Notes: generated from the sequence alone by a model not told the origin. Positions 20,957 to 30,365 are shown, counted from the stretch's first letter. The stretch is 64,000 nucleotides of DNA from Phytohabitans houttuyneae (GCF_011764425.1 NZ_BLPF01000001.1:1913001-1977000); one strand, 5' to 3'. Translations and numbers: made by a program.

Positions 20957-22003
20957 TCAGGCGGAGGCGCGCTGCACCATGTGAGTGTTGAGCAGCACGT
21001 AGGGCTCGTCGAGGTCGTCCCGTCGGATCAACGACATCAACAGGTGCGCCATCTGCCGGCCCATCTCCTCGACGGGCTGGTAGACGGTGGTCAACGGCGG
21101 ATCGGCCTGGCGCGCGATCTCCGCGTCCTCGAAGCCGACCACCGCCACGTCTTCAGGCACCCGCCGGCCGGCCTCGCGCAGTGCCCGCAACGCCCCGCTC
21201 GCCATGAGGTCGGAGGCAGCGAACACCGCGTCCAGATCGGGCGAGACATCCAGCAGCCGGCGCATGGCCGCCGTGCCGCTCGCCTCGCTGAAGTCCCCGT
21301 ACGCGATCAGGTCCTCGGTCACGGTGCCGCCGTGGTCCAGGATCGCCTGCTTGTACCCGGCGAGCCGGGTGATCCCCACGCCCATGTCCTGGGTACCGGC
21401 GATGGTGGCGACCCGCCGCCGCCCCCTCCCGATCAGGAACTCGACGGCCTGCCGGGCACCGCCGGCGTTGTCCACGTCGACGAAGTTTGCCGCCTGCGCA
21501 CCCGGCTGGAGCATGCGGGCCGGCCGGCCGCCCAGCACGGTCGGCAGGCCGCGCTGCTCCAGCAGCGTCGGGAGCGGGTCGGCGTCGTGCAGCGACAGCA
21601 GCAGTACGCCGTCGACGTGCTGGTTGGTCAGGTGGTGCTCGACCTTTTCCCGCTCGGCCGGCGACTGGGCCAGCGCGAGCCAGAGCTGCATCGGCGTGTC
21701 GAGCAGGCCGGCGTGGATGCCCCGGACGATGCCGGCGAAGAAGGGCTCACCGAACAGCCGCTCCCCCGACTCCGAGATCACCAGGGCGACCGAGTCGGTC
21801 CGCTGGGTGACCAGGGCCCGGGCCGCGCGGTTCGGCACGTACCCGAGCTCCTCGATCGCCTGCTGCACCGCGGCCCGCGCCTCTGGGCTGACCTGCGGAG
21901 AGCCGTTGACGACACGGGACACCGTGCCCCGGCCGACCCCGGCACGGGCCGCGACCGCGTCCAGGGTCGGGCGGCCGAGTGACCGCGTGCGCTGCGTTGT
22001 CAT
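20957..22003 (-). CDS. cebR: LacI-family cellobiose regulator CebR
   Basis: A 348-residue repressor. The N-terminal helix-turn-helix reads TLDAVAARAGVGRGTVSRVV followed by the hinge VPNRAARALVTQRTDSVAL; the rest is a periplasmic-binding-protein-like sugar domain ending VYQPVEEMGRQMAHLLMSLI. It is the last gene after cebE, cebF, cebG and bglC, the classic order in Streptomyces, and palindromic CebR boxes occur before cebE and before the GH9 gene. The ATG at 22003 has GAGGAG six bases upstream; 13 extra in-frame codons are less likely. Cellobiose or longer cello-oligosaccharides are the expected inducers. Confidence 0.92.
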   Translation of the reverse strand: MTTQRTRSLGRPTLDAVAARAGVGRGTVSRVVNGSPQVSPEARAAVQQAIEELGYVPNRAARALVTQRTDSVALVISESGERLFGEPFFAGIVRGIHAGLLDTPMQLWLALAQSPAEREKVEHHLTNQHVDGVLLLSLHDADPLPTLLEQRGLPTVLGGRPARMLQPGAQAANFVDVDNAGGARQAVEFLIGRGRRRVATIAGTQDMGVGITRLAGYKQAILDHGGTVTEDLIAYGDFSEASGTAAMRRLLDVSPDLDAVFAASDLMASGALRALREAGRRVPEDVAVVGFEDAEIARQADPPLTTVYQPVEEMGRQMAHLLMSLIRRDDLDEPYVLLNTHMVQRASA

Positions 22004-22069
22004 CGTCTGCTCCTCGGACGGCGGGCGGGCCTTGACAAACAAGCTGACCAGGCCACATAACTGACCAGC

Positions 22070-23496
22070 CTATTGTGCGCGTTCCTGCCCTTCCGAGCCG
22101 CTCGGGCTCAGACCATTACGGCGTATCACTTCGGCGTACCACTTCGCGCTGGACTTGGGAATCCGGACCTGGCTGTCGTAGTCGACATAGACCATGCCGA
22201 AGCGCTTCGAATAACCCCACGCCCATTCGAAGTTGTCCATCAACGACCACGCGAAGTAACCGCGTAGCGGTACGCCCGCCTCGATCGCGTCGGAGCAGGC
22301 ACGCAGGTGAGCATCGAAGTATGCCACCCGCTCGGGGTCGTCCACCTGCCCGTCCACGACCTTGTCGACGAAAGCCGACCCGTTTTCGGTGATGTAGATC
22401 GGAATGGCCGGGTACTCCCGGTGCACCCGCTCCAGCACCTCGACCAGGCCGGGCGCGTCGATCTCCCAGTTCATGTCGGTGACCGGCAGGCCCCGGCTGC
22501 CGAAGCGCACGCTTTCGCTGCCCGGCCAGTTGGAGGGCGCGCGCCAGTACGGCCCGGTGGACTCCCCGTCGGGCGCGCCCACCACGTACCGGCTGTAGTA
22601 GTTGATGCCCAGCACCGACAGAGGCGTCGAGATGATCGCCAGGTCGCCCTCGCGCACGTGGCCGAAGTCGGTCACCTCGCGCACGTCCTCGATCAGGTCG
22701 GCCGGGTACTGCCCACGCAGCACCGGGTCCAGGAAGACCCGGTTTGCCAGGGCGTCGATCCGGCGGGCGGCGTCGGCGTCGGCCGGCGAGTCGGTCTCCG
22801 GCGAGATCGCGTACAGGTTGACGGTGATGCCGAGCTGGTGATCGGGCTGTGCGGCCCGCATCGCCTGTACCGCCAGCCCGTGGCCGAGCATCAGGTGGTG
22901 CGCCGCGCGCAGGGCGTCGGCGCCGTTGCTGCGGCCCGGTGCGTGCACGCCCGACCCGTACCCGAGGAACGCCGAACACCACGGCTCGTTGAGCGTGGTC
23001 CAGTAGCGCACCCGGTCGCCGAGCGCGCGGTGGGCGATCTCGGCGTACTCGGCGAACCGGCCGGCGGTGTCCCGCGCCGGCCAGCCGCCTTCGTCCTCCA
23101 GGGCCTGCGGCAGGTCCCAGTGGTAGAGCGTGACCCACGGCTCGATGCCGTGCGCCAGCAGGTCGTCGACAAGCCGGCGGTAGAAGTCCAGACCCGCCTC
23201 GTTGGCCGGGCCGCGCCCGTCCGGCTGGATCCGGGGCCAGGCGAGGGAAAACCGGTAGGACTTCAACCCGAGGTCGGCCATGAGCTTGACGTCGTCGGAC
23301 GACCGGTGGAAGTGGTCGCACGCGACGTCGCCGGTCTCGCCCCCCTTCACCTTCCCGGGGGTGCGGCTGAACGTGTCCCAGATCGACGGCGTCCGGCCGC
23401 CCTCGGTGGCGCCCCCTCGATCTGGTAGGCGGCGGTGGCCGCGCCCCAGAGGAAGTCCGGCGGGAAGGCCACCCCGTGGCCGTTCGGGCTTGTCAC
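22070..23496 (-). pseudogene. bglC: GH1 beta-glucosidase bglC, interrupted by a -1 frameshift
   Basis: Intracellular family-1 beta-glucosidase that cleaves imported cellobiose. The start GTG at 23496 overlaps the cebG stop. The first codons give [19 protein letters not shown], the invariant GH1 opening, but at about 23409-23416 (after a run of five G on the coding strand) one base is missing and the frame breaks; the expected continuation [19 protein letters not shown] lies in the next frame and runs intact to 22070. The acid/base Glu is in TTLNEPW and the nucleophile in YITENGSAF. One added base gives a normal protein of 475 residues. Since both sides keep perfect family sequence, a sequence error is as likely as a true mutation. 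If real, cellobiose splitting would need another enzyme. Confidence 0.9.
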
Positions 23497-24344
23497 GCTT
23501 TGACTGCACCTTCCATGATGCCGCCGATGATCTGGCGGCCGAACAGGATGAACACCACGATCAGCGGGACGGTGCCGACCGCGGTCGCGGCGAACACCAT
23601 CGAGTAGTCCGTGTAGTACGCGTACGACAGGGTGGAGAGGGAGACCTGCAGCGTCGGGTTGTCCGACGAGAGGATCGCGAACGGCCACACGAACTCGTTC
23701 CAGGTCTGCATGAAGGTCAGCAGGCCGAGCACGGCGGCGGCCGGGCGGAGCGCGGGCAGCACGACGTTCCAGTAGATGCGCCAGGTGGAGCAGCCGTCGA
23801 TCCGGGCCGCCTCGATCAGCTCGTCGGAGACCGCGGAGCTGGCGTACTGGCGCATCATGAACACGCCGAACGCGCTCGCGAGGAACGGCACGGTGACCGC
23901 GAAAAGCGAGTCGTACCAACCGATGTCCTGCATCAAGCCCCAGAGCGGGATGATGCCGAGCTGGGTGGGGACCATCATCGTGGCAACGACCGCGAGCATC
24001 AGCCCGTTGCGCCCGCGGAACTTGAGCTTGGCGAACGCGAAGCCGGCCAGCGAACCGGTCAGCACGACCGAGACGGTCACCACGGTGGAGACGATCACCG
24101 AGTTGATGATGCCCTGGAGCAGGTTGGCCGTCTCGTTGTCCAGCGCCCGGTTGATGTTGTCGCCGAAGAGTCCCGACGGGCTGAAGGGCGGTGGCGTGTC
24201 GTTGATCGCGTCGTTGCTTCGGGTGGCGATCACGAACATGTAGTACAGCGGGTAGATCGAGCTGATCACCGCGATCACCAGCGCGATGTACGTGAGCGGG
24301 CTGGTGCGCCAGAGTCGCTTCGACCCGGTGGCGAGGTTGGTCAT
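23493..24344 (-). CDS. cebG: cello-oligosaccharide ABC transporter permease
   Basis: A 283-residue inner-membrane permease of the MalG type with six membrane spans; the cytoplasmic EAA loop is [20 protein letters not shown]. The first span is [19 protein letters not shown]. It forms the channel with CebF. The gene begins ten bases after cebF and overlaps bglC by four bases (GTGA), so cebF-cebG-bglC are one translationally linked unit. An ATPase gene is missing, as usual: such sugar importers share an MsiK-type ATPase coded elsewhere. Confidence 0.93.
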   Translation of the reverse strand: MTNLATGSKRLWRTSPLTYIALVIAVISSIYPLYYMFVIATRSNDAINDTPPPFSPSGLFGDNINRALDNETANLLQGIINSVIVSTVVTVSVVLTGSLAGFAFAKLKFRGRNGLMLAVVATMMVPTQLGIIPLWGLMQDIGWYDSLFAVTVPFLASAFGVFMMRQYASSAVSDELIEAARIDGCSTWRIYWNVVLPALRPAAAVLGLLTFMQTWNEFVWPFAILSSDNPTLQVSLSTLSYAYYTDYSMVFAATAVGTVPLIVVFILFGRQIIGGIMEGAVKA

Positions 24345-24354
24345 CGGGTGTCCC

Positions 24355-25326
24355 TCACTTCACCGAACGCCGGGTGATCACGAAGTTGAGCATGGATACG
24401 ACGACGATCATCAGGAACAGTGCCCAGGCGACCGCCGCGCCGTACCCAGCCTTGCTGAGGTTGTGGATGCTGTTTTCGAACATGTACATCTGCACGGTCT
24501 GGAACTCGCGCTGCGCGCCACCGATCACGTTGCCGTTGGCGAAGATGAGCGGCTCGACGAAGAGCTGCAGGCCGCCGATGGTCGAGAGGATCACGACGAA
24601 GACGAAGGTCGGCCGCAGCATCGGCAGCGTCACGGTCCAGAACTGGCGCCACGGGCCGGCGCCGTCCATCGCCGCCGCCTCGTAGAGGTCGCGCGGGATC
24701 GCCTGCATGCCGGCGAGCAGGATCAGCGTGTTGTAGCCGGTCCACCGCCAGTCGACCATCGTGGAGATCGCGACCCACGAGGTCCACCGCTCCTGCCGCC
24801 AGTCGATGGCGTCCACACCGAAGATGCCGAGGAACCAGTTGATGACGCCGAAGTCGCGCTGGAAGAGCATGCCGAACACGATCGCCACGGCCGCGACCGA
24901 GACGACGTTGGGCACGAAGATGGCCATCCGGAAGAACGTGCGGGCCCGCAGCAGCGGCCGGTTGAGCAGGTTGGCCAGGAAGAGCGCGAGTGCCAGCTGG
25001 GGCACGGTGGCCAGGATGAACATGCCGAACGTGTTGCGGACTGCGTTCCAGAAGTACTCGTCGCCGAGCAGGGTGCTGTAGTTGTCCAGCCCGATGAAGG
25101 TGTGCGTGCCGACCAGGTCCCAGTCGTGCAGCGACATCCACAGTGTCCACAGCATCGGGTACAGGCCGAAGATGCCGAAGAGGACGAAGAACGGCGCGAC
25201 GTAGAGGTACGGCGAGTACTTCATGTCCAGCCGGGTAAACCGCGAGTAGCCGCGGCGGCGTCGGGGCTGAGCGTGCTTGGATGGCGCGCCGCGGGAGGGC
25301 GGTGCCGTGGTGGCCGACAGACTCAT
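24355..25326 (-). CDS. cebF: cello-oligosaccharide ABC transporter permease
   Basis: A 323-residue MalF-type permease. A basic N-terminal tail precedes six membrane spans, first YLYVAPFFVLFGIFGLYPML. The EAA loop is YEAAAMDGAGPWRQFWTVTL. It pairs with CebG to form the translocation channel, fed by the lipoprotein CebE. It follows cebE after 113 bases that contain a strong stem-loop, which may lower permease output relative to the binding protein. The ATG at 25326 is the first of the frame. Confidence 0.93.
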   Translation of the reverse strand: MSLSATTAPPSRGAPSKHAQPRRRRGYSRFTRLDMKYSPYLYVAPFFVLFGIFGLYPMLWTLWMSLHDWDLVGTHTFIGLDNYSTLLGDEYFWNAVRNTFGMFILATVPQLALALFLANLLNRPLLRARTFFRMAIFVPNVVSVAAVAIVFGMLFQRDFGVINWFLGIFGVDAIDWRQERWTSWVAISTMVDWRWTGYNTLILLAGMQAIPRDLYEAAAMDGAGPWRQFWTVTLPMLRPTFVFVVILSTIGGLQLFVEPLIFANGNVIGGAQREFQTVQMYMFENSIHNLSKAGYGAAVAWALFLMIVVVSMLNFVITRRSVK

Positions 25327-25382
25327 GGGTCGTTCCTTCCCGGGTGCGGCCAGCGAGAGGGGCGAAGGGTTGCGGACGGGGT

Positions 25383-25417
25383 TCGGTGGCGCCCGGGTAC
25401 TCCCCGGACGCCACCGA
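25383..25417 (-). promoter_or_regulatory. stem-loop between cebE and cebF
   Basis: Arms TCGGTGGCG/CGCCACCGA extended inward by CCGGG/CCCGG with one mismatch, loop of five. No U-run follows on the coding strand, so partial termination or mRNA 3'-end protection of cebE fits better than full termination. Confidence 0.65.
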
Positions 25418-25439
25418 GACCGCTATCGGTACGTGTGGA

Positions 25440-26735
25440 TCAGAAGGCGCCCTGCGTCGCGGCATCCTTAGTGAACTGCTCCCACGCCTTTTCCTTGGTG
25501 GTCTGCCCGGTCTCGTACGCCCGCAGCGCCGGCTCCATCGCGTTTTCCTTGATCGCCTGGTGCTTGGGGCCGAGGTGAGTCGGGACGATCTCCTTCACGC
25601 TCTCGCCGAAGATCTTGCCGGTCGGCGCGTCGCTGAAGTACTTGTTCGTGAAGGAGGTGAAGGACGGGTCCTCCAGCGCCTTCAGGTTGGTCGGCAGCGG
25701 GCCGCTCTTCTTGAACGCGGCGACCTGTCCGGCCGTGTTGGTCAGGAACGCCGCCAGCTTCGCGGCCTCCGCCTGGTGCTTGCTCTGGGTCGGCACGCCG
25801 AGCCAGGAGCCGCCCCAGTTACCGGCGCCACCGGGCACCGCGGCGAGGTCCCACTTGCCCGAGTTTTCCGGGCCGGAGTTGGTCTCGACGATGCCGAGCA
25901 TCCAGGACGGGCAGGCCGTCGCGGCGAAGGTGCCCTGCTTGAAGCCGGCGTTCCACTCCGGCGACCAGGTCGTGATCTTCGCGGTGATACCGGCGTCGGC
26001 GAGCGCGATCGCCTGGTCCCACGCGGACTTCACCGCGGGGCTCTTGTCGGCGATGTTGTTGTTTTCCTTGTCGTAGAAGAGGTCAGCGCCCTTCTGCTGG
26101 AACATCACGCCGTTGACCGCCATGGTGGCCGAGTCCACGAAGGCCTTGCCGCTCGCCTGCTTGTACTTCTGACCGGTCTCGATGAACTTCTCCCAGGTCG
26201 GCCAGAGCGCACTCACCTCGTCACGAGCGGTGGGCAGGTTGGCCGCCTTGAACAGGTCGGTGCGGTAGCAGATGCCGAGGCTGCCGACGTCGGTCGGAAG
26301 GCCCATGAGCCGGCCGTCGGGCGCCTTGCCGAGCTCGTACTTCCAGGACAGGTAGTCCTTGCTGAGGTCGCCCACCAGGGGTGCCAGGTCGACCCAGTTG
26401 TTCGGGTTCAGCTTGAACTCGTTGAGGATGCCCTCTTCGAGCATGATCACGTCAGCCGCACCCTTGCCGGTGGCGAGCGACCGAACGACGCGCGGCCGGA
26501 ACTCGTTCAGCTGGGCGACCTTGCGCAGCTCGACCTTGATGCCGGTCTGCTGCTCGTACTGCTTGACCAGGTCCTCATATCCGGCCTCGCCGAAGGTGTC
26601 GACCACCAGCTTGTCCGGCTTGGCGCTGCTTGAGCTTCCGCCTTCGCTGTCATCTCCGCACGCCGCGGTCGTGGCAAGAGCCGCAACCGTGGCGAGCGCG
26701 ACCGCCGCGTAGCGCCGGCGCGTCGAAACGCTCAT
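25440..26735 (-). CDS. cebE: cello-oligosaccharide-binding lipoprotein
   Basis: A 431-residue solute-binding lipoprotein of a sugar ABC importer. The signal (residues 1-25, RRYAAVALATVAALATTAAC) ends in a lipobox with Cys26. The mature part has family-1 binding-protein features, such as VAQLNEFRPRVVRSLATGKG and the aromatic-rich stretches that stack on sugars (NWGGSWLGVP, TWSPEWNAGF). It is the first gene of the ceb cluster, preceded by two CebR-type operators at 26887 and 26940. The ATG at 26735 has GAGAGG upstream. It captures cellobiose and cellotriose outside the membrane; the exact preference cannot be read from sequence. Confidence 0.93.
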   Translation of the reverse strand: MSVSTRRRYAAVALATVAALATTAACGDDSEGGSSSSAKPDKLVVDTFGEAGYEDLVKQYEQQTGIKVELRKVAQLNEFRPRVVRSLATGKGAADVIMLEEGILNEFKLNPNNWVDLAPLVGDLSKDYLSWKYELGKAPDGRLMGLPTDVGSLGICYRTDLFKAANLPTARDEVSALWPTWEKFIETGQKYKQASGKAFVDSATMAVNGVMFQQKGADLFYDKENNNIADKSPAVKSAWDQAIALADAGITAKITTWSPEWNAGFKQGTFAATACPSWMLGIVETNSGPENSGKWDLAAVPGGAGNWGGSWLGVPTQSKHQAEAAKLAAFLTNTAGQVAAFKKSGPLPTNLKALEDPSFTSFTNKYFSDAPTGKIFGESVKEIVPTHLGPKHQAIKENAMEPALRAYETGQTTKEKAWEQFTKDAATQGAF

Positions 26736-26886
26736 CCCTGACCCCTCTCAGGTCGTGATGTGTGTGGTGGGGGTGTGCCCGATGCACGCCACCGTCGGAG
26801 GACGCTGAAATCCGCTGCCCACGACCGCCTCGAAGGCGTGCCTGGCGCCACACGGTGCCCGGTGTGTGGCTCTCACCACACCCCGC

Positions 26887-26900
26887 CGGGAGCGCTCCCA
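26887..26900. promoter_or_regulatory. CebR-type operator 1 upstream of cebE
   Basis: CGGGAGCGCTCCCA, 13 of 14 bases match the CebR palindrome TGGGAGCGCTCCCA. Located 152 bases upstream of the cebE start. Confidence 0.85.
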
Positions 26901-26939
26901 TGAGATTGCCGGCACGTTTCTAGGGTGTCAAGACCCAAC

Positions 26940-26953
26940 TGGGAGCGTTCCCA
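26940..26953. promoter_or_regulatory. CebR-type operator 2 upstream of cebE
   Basis: TGGGAGCGTTCCCA, 13 of 14 bases match. It is centred 53 bp from operator 1, about five helical turns, so two repressor dimers could lie on the same face and loop. Confidence 0.85.
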
Positions 26954-27079
26954 TTTCGTTACTGACCGCAGTGGGGCGAAACGGCACCAGCCACCCGGAA
27001 CGGGGTTTAGGTGGGCGAGCTGCCTCTACACCGAGTACGCCTATCTATGCGTTCGGCGATGTCGAAGCGGTGGGCACGG

Positions 27080-27625
27080 CTATGCCAAGCGGCGCAAAAG
27101 CGTGGTTGCGCGGTCCATCGCGAAGTCGGTGGGGTCGAACGGACGCCCCACCCACTCGACCATTCCCTCGTGCTCGGGGTGGCCCGGATCACTGATCGCC
27201 GAGAGGAAGCGGGCGTAGCCGAACGCGCCGCCGACGTCTTCCGGCGGGCACGCCCGCTCGCCGCCGACGCACGCCGGGTACCGCTCGTCGGGCTCCGCAC
27301 CGAAGACGTCCTCGACGGTGATCTCGTGCTCCCACCAGTCGCCGAAGTCGTAGGTGTAGAGGAACCGGCCGCCCTTCGCCGCCACCGCGTCCAGCCGCAC
27401 GTCGAGCTCGTCGCGCAGGGCCAGCTCACCGTCGGGGTCGGGCTCGCCGTACTGAACGCCCTCGATGTCGAACGAGTGCAGGTGGCAGTCCTGCCAACCC
27501 ATCGCGAGCTGGACGACGCGGTGCATCCGGTCGAGCGTGTAGCCGCCCGGCACGAGCACCCGCCGCCACACCGGCGGGACGACGTCCGCCAGCGACACCT
27601 TCAGCTGGAAGATCTGACGCGGCAT
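27080..27625 (-). CDS. plasmid pRiA4b ORF-3 family protein
   Basis: A 181-residue protein of the pRiA4b ORF-3-like family (PF07929): IFQLKVSLADVVPPVWRRVL at the start, MHRVVQLAMGWQDCHLHSFD in the middle and YTYDFGDWWEHEITVEDVF, which carries the conserved DFGDxWxH element. The second half holds ACPPEDVGG, another family block with Cys. Function is unknown; members are scattered among bacterial chromosomes and plasmids. The ATG at 27625 is preferred over a longer start 45 codons upstream because the fold begins there. It faces away from the reductase gene at 27792. Confidence 0.85.
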   Translation of the reverse strand: MPRQIFQLKVSLADVVPPVWRRVLVPGGYTLDRMHRVVQLAMGWQDCHLHSFDIEGVQYGEPDPDGELALRDELDVRLDAVAAKGGRFLYTYDFGDWWEHEITVEDVFGAEPDERYPACVGGERACPPEDVGGAFGYARFLSAISDPGHPEHEGMVEWVGRPFDPTDFAMDRATTLLRRLA

Positions 27626-27791
27626 GGTTGGCACTGTCCCCCGTTCCTGACGTGGTGCTGCCGTAGGGTCTTCACATGATCTGCCAGGCGTGCCGGTCGA
27701 GGCGACACGCTGACTGCCGGGGTGGCAGTTGGTGCGATTGTCAGCACCGTACCCCGGCACCCACTCCCCCGGTCACTGGTCCGGCGGGCGA

Positions 27792-28523
27792 ATGAGCGCC
27801 TCTCTTGTGCGACTCGAGTCGGGCGCGACGCTCGACGACGACGCGCTGGCCGGCCTGTACCACGCGGACGGCCGGGTCGTGCGGGTCAACTTCGTCACCA
27901 GTGTGGACGGAGCGGTCGAGCTCGACGGCTTCTCGGAAGGGCTGTCCGGCGTACCCGACAAGAGGGTCTTCGGCCTGCTCCGGATGCTTTGCGACGGCCT
28001 CGTGGTCGGCGCCGGCACGCTGCGCCACGAGGGGTACCGCGCGGTCCGGCTCAACGAGGAGCGCCGGGCGTGGCGGCGCGCGCACGGCCTCGCCGAGTAC
28101 CCGACGCTCGTGGTGGTCACGGGATCGCTCGACCTCAACCCCGGGCAGGCGGCGTTCGCGGACGCGCCGGTCCGGCCCATCGTGATCACGCACGGCCGGG
28201 CGCCCGCCGACCGGCGGGAGATGATCTCCGGTGTGGCCGAGGTGCTCACCGTCGGCGACGAGGCCGTCGACCTCACCGAGGCCCTCGCGCGCCTGCGCGA
28301 GCGAGGGCTGGACCACCTGCTCTCCGAGGGTGGGCCGCAGCTGTTCGGCTCACTCGCCGCGGCCGACCTCGTCGACGACGTGTGCCTGACCGTCTCGCCG
28401 CTGCTCACCGGTCCGGGCGCCGGGCGCATCACCGCCGGTCCGGCCAGCCCGCCGAAGGGGATGGCGCTGCGCCACGTGCTGGAGTCGGAGGGTTCGCTGT
28501 TCCTCCGGTACACCCGAAAGTGA
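27792..28523 (+). CDS. RibD C-terminal-type pyrimidine reductase
   Basis: A 243-residue NADPH-dependent reductase with a dihydrofolate-reductase-like fold. VRVNFVTSVDGAVELDG is the start of the RibD C-terminal family; DGLVVGAGTLRHEGYRAVRL and LLSEGGPQLFGSLAAADLVD are later blocks binding NADPH and substrate. No deaminase domain is present, so it is not a full RibD. It may reduce the riboflavin pathway intermediate or a related nucleotide; actinobacteria often carry such stand-alone copies away from rib genes. The ATG at 27792 has only a weak ribosome site. Confidence 0.85.
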   Translation: MSASLVRLESGATLDDDALAGLYHADGRVVRVNFVTSVDGAVELDGFSEGLSGVPDKRVFGLLRMLCDGLVVGAGTLRHEGYRAVRLNEERRAWRRAHGLAEYPTLVVVTGSLDLNPGQAAFADAPVRPIVITHGRAPADRREMISGVAEVLTVGDEAVDLTEALARLRERGLDHLLSEGGPQLFGSLAAADLVDDVCLTVSPLLTGPGAGRITAGPASPPKGMALRHVLESEGSLFLRYTRK

Positions 28524-28530
28524 CGGTTTA

Positions 28531-28581
28531 ACCACACGTTCTTGTGGATGAAGCTGTGGATGACCACAACTTCTTGTGGAT
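28531..28581. repeat. two 19-bp dyad elements upstream of herA
   Basis: ACCACACGTTCTTGTGGAT (28531-28549) and ACCACAACTTCTTGTGGAT (28563-28581) differ at two positions and are exactly 32 bp apart, three helical turns. Each is a CCACA/TGTGG inverted repeat. They lie just before the herA-sbcD-sbcC-nurA operon and look like tandem operators. A third TGTGGATGA lies between them. Confidence 0.7.
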
Positions 28582-28613
28582 ATCGGTGAGTCGTCTGCGG
28601 TGATGTCGGTCTG

Positions 28614-30365
28614 GTGGTGCACGATGAGGCCGTGGCAGATGAGACCGGTGAGGCGGTGGGGCGGGTCCTCGGCACTTCCGACGCCACGCCGCTGCAGTTC
28701 TGGACGGCCGTGGCGCCCGGCAGCTACCTCCAGCTTGACGACGTGGTGGTCACCAAGCGCGACATCCCCGGCCGCGGGCCGGTCACCATCGCCGGCGTCG
28801 TGACCCAGGTGCGGGCGCGGCACGAGGGCGCCCAGTTCGACTCCGACGTCTTCGCCATCGCCGACGGCACGCTCCCCGCGCAGGTCCAGGAGGCCGCCGA
28901 GATCACCACCACCCGGGTCGACCCCGAGCTGTACGTGCCGCCGGCCCCGGGCGCGCTCGTCCGCCGGGCCACCGGCGACCTCCGCGCCGCCGCGCTCCAC
29001 TTCGACCGGATGGAAAAGCGGGTGCCGATGGGCACCGGGCGCGACGGTCTGCCCGCGTTCCTCAACGCCGACTTCCTCGACGGCAGCCGCGGCGCCCACG
29101 TCTCCATCTCCGGCATCTCCGGCGTGGCGACCAAGACGAGCTTCGCCACCTTCTTGCTGTACTCGGTGTTCCGCTCCGGCGTGCTCGGCGGCGACGCGAT
29201 CAACGCCAAGGCGCTGATCTTCAACGTCAAGGGTGAGGACCTGCTCTTCCTCGACCACCCCAACTCCCGGCTCGACGACGCCACCACCGGGCGGTACGCG
29301 GAGCTCGGCCTGCCCGCGACGCCCTTCCCGGACGTGCGGGTCTATGCGCCGCCCCGGGCCAACGACTCCTCCGGCGCGCCCGACGTGAGCAGCCGCCTCG
29401 CCGGCGTGGACAGCTTCTACTGGACGCTCGCCGAGTTCTGCGAAAAGCGACTCCTGCCGTACGTGTTCGCGGACGCCGACGACGAGCGCCAGCAGTACAC
29501 GATGGTCGTCCACGCGGTCACCGCCCACCTGGCCCGCCACGCCCAGCCGGCCGACGGCGGTGTCAGCCTCGACGGCATCCGCCTGGGTTCCTACCCCGAC
29601 CTCGTCGACTTCGTCGTGGGCCGGCTCACCGACGAGGAGACCCGCGGCACCTGGGCCGGCAGCGCGATCAACACCGGCACGGTCAACGCGTTCGCCCGGC
29701 GGCTCATCGCGAGCAAGAAGGACCTGGCCCGGCTCATCCGGGGCGACCTGGCCGCGCGCCGACCGCACGAGGTCAACACCGCCGAGAGCGCCCAGGTCAC
29801 CGTCGTCGACCTGCACAACCTGCCCGACCGCGCACAGCGCTTCGTGGTCGGCGTGACGCTGAAGACCGAGTTCGAGCGCAAGGAGAAGGCGGGCACGGCC
29901 AAGCCGCTGCTCTTCGTCGTACTCGACGAGCTGAACAAGTACGCCCCGCGCGAGGGGTCGTCGCCGATCAAGGAGGTGCTGCTCGACATCGCCGAGCGGG
30001 GCCGTTCACTCGGCGTCATCCTGATCGGCGCACAGCAGACCGCCAGCGAGGTCGAGCGCCGGATCGTCACCAACTCGGCGATCCGCGTCGTCGGCCGGCT
30101 CGACCCGGCCGAGGCCTCCCGCCCGGAGTACGGCTTCCTGCCGCCCGCGCAGCGCCAGCGCGTCCTGCTCGCCAAGCCGGGCACGATGTTCGTCAGCCAG
30201 CCCGACATCCCGGTGCCGCTCTGCGTCGAGTTCCCGTTTCCGGCCTGGGCGACCCGCCCGTCCGAGGCGGGCCAGGCGCCGTCGGCCACGCTCCGCTCGA
30301 TCGTCCAGTCCGCCGACCCGTTCGCGGTCGTCGGCGGCCGTCCGGAAGACGAGATCCCGTTTTGA
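28614..30365 (+). CDS. HerA-like DNA-translocating ATPase
   Basis: A 583-residue FtsK/HerA-class ATPase. The N-terminal barrel (about 1-110) resembles the HAS domain (YLQLDDVVVTKRDIPGRGPV). The P-loop is a variant, ISGISGVATKTSFA, with the Lys and Thr kept; Walker B is PLLFVVLDELNKYAP; and the late block LIGAQQTASEVERRIVTNSA contains the sensor Gln and Arg. HerA hexamers pump DNA for end resection together with NurA. The stop overlaps the sbcD start, so it heads a four-gene operon. The start is uncertain: GTG 28614 or GTG 28632. Two dyad elements precede it. Confidence 0.85.
   Translation: MVHDEAVADETGEAVGRVLGTSDATPLQFWTAVAPGSYLQLDDVVVTKRDIPGRGPVTIAGVVTQVRARHEGAQFDSDVFAIADGTLPAQVQEAAEITTTRVDPELYVPPAPGALVRRATGDLRAAALHFDRMEKRVPMGTGRDGLPAFLNADFLDGSRGAHVSISGISGVATKTSFATFLLYSVFRSGVLGGDAINAKALIFNVKGEDLLFLDHPNSRLDDATTGRYAELGLPATPFPDVRVYAPPRANDSSGAPDVSSRLAGVDSFYWTLAEFCEKRLLPYVFADADDERQQYTMVVHAVTAHLARHAQPADGGVSLDGIRLGSYPDLVDFVVGRLTDEETRGTWAGSAINTGTVNAFARRLIASKKDLARLIRGDLAARRPHEVNTAESAQVTVVDLHNLPDRAQRFVVGVTLKTEFERKEKAGTAKPLLFVVLDELNKYAPREGSSPIKEVLLDIAERGRSLGVILIGAQQTASEVERRIVTNSAIRVVGRLDPAEASRPEYGFLPPAQRQRVLLAKPGTMFVSQPDIPVPLCVEFPFPAWATRPSEAGQAPSATLRSIVQSADPFAVVGGRPEDEIPF

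Larger units (their letters stand above)
26736..27079. other. ceb promoter region
   Basis: Holds the two CebR-type operators and presumably the cebE promoter. The right-hand half (26955-27079) shows no gene or recognised site. Confidence 0.6.

Noticed and set aside
26887-26953. Two palindromes first considered as ends of a mobile element
   Set aside because: Both match the CebR operator at 13 of 14 bases and lie before cebE, with a perfect copy before the cellulase.
28543-28583. Three TGTGGAT-type 9-mers resembling DnaA boxes, suggesting an origin
   Set aside because: No dnaA, dnaN or AT-rich unwinding region nearby, and the matches are parts of two regulatory-looking dyads before herA.
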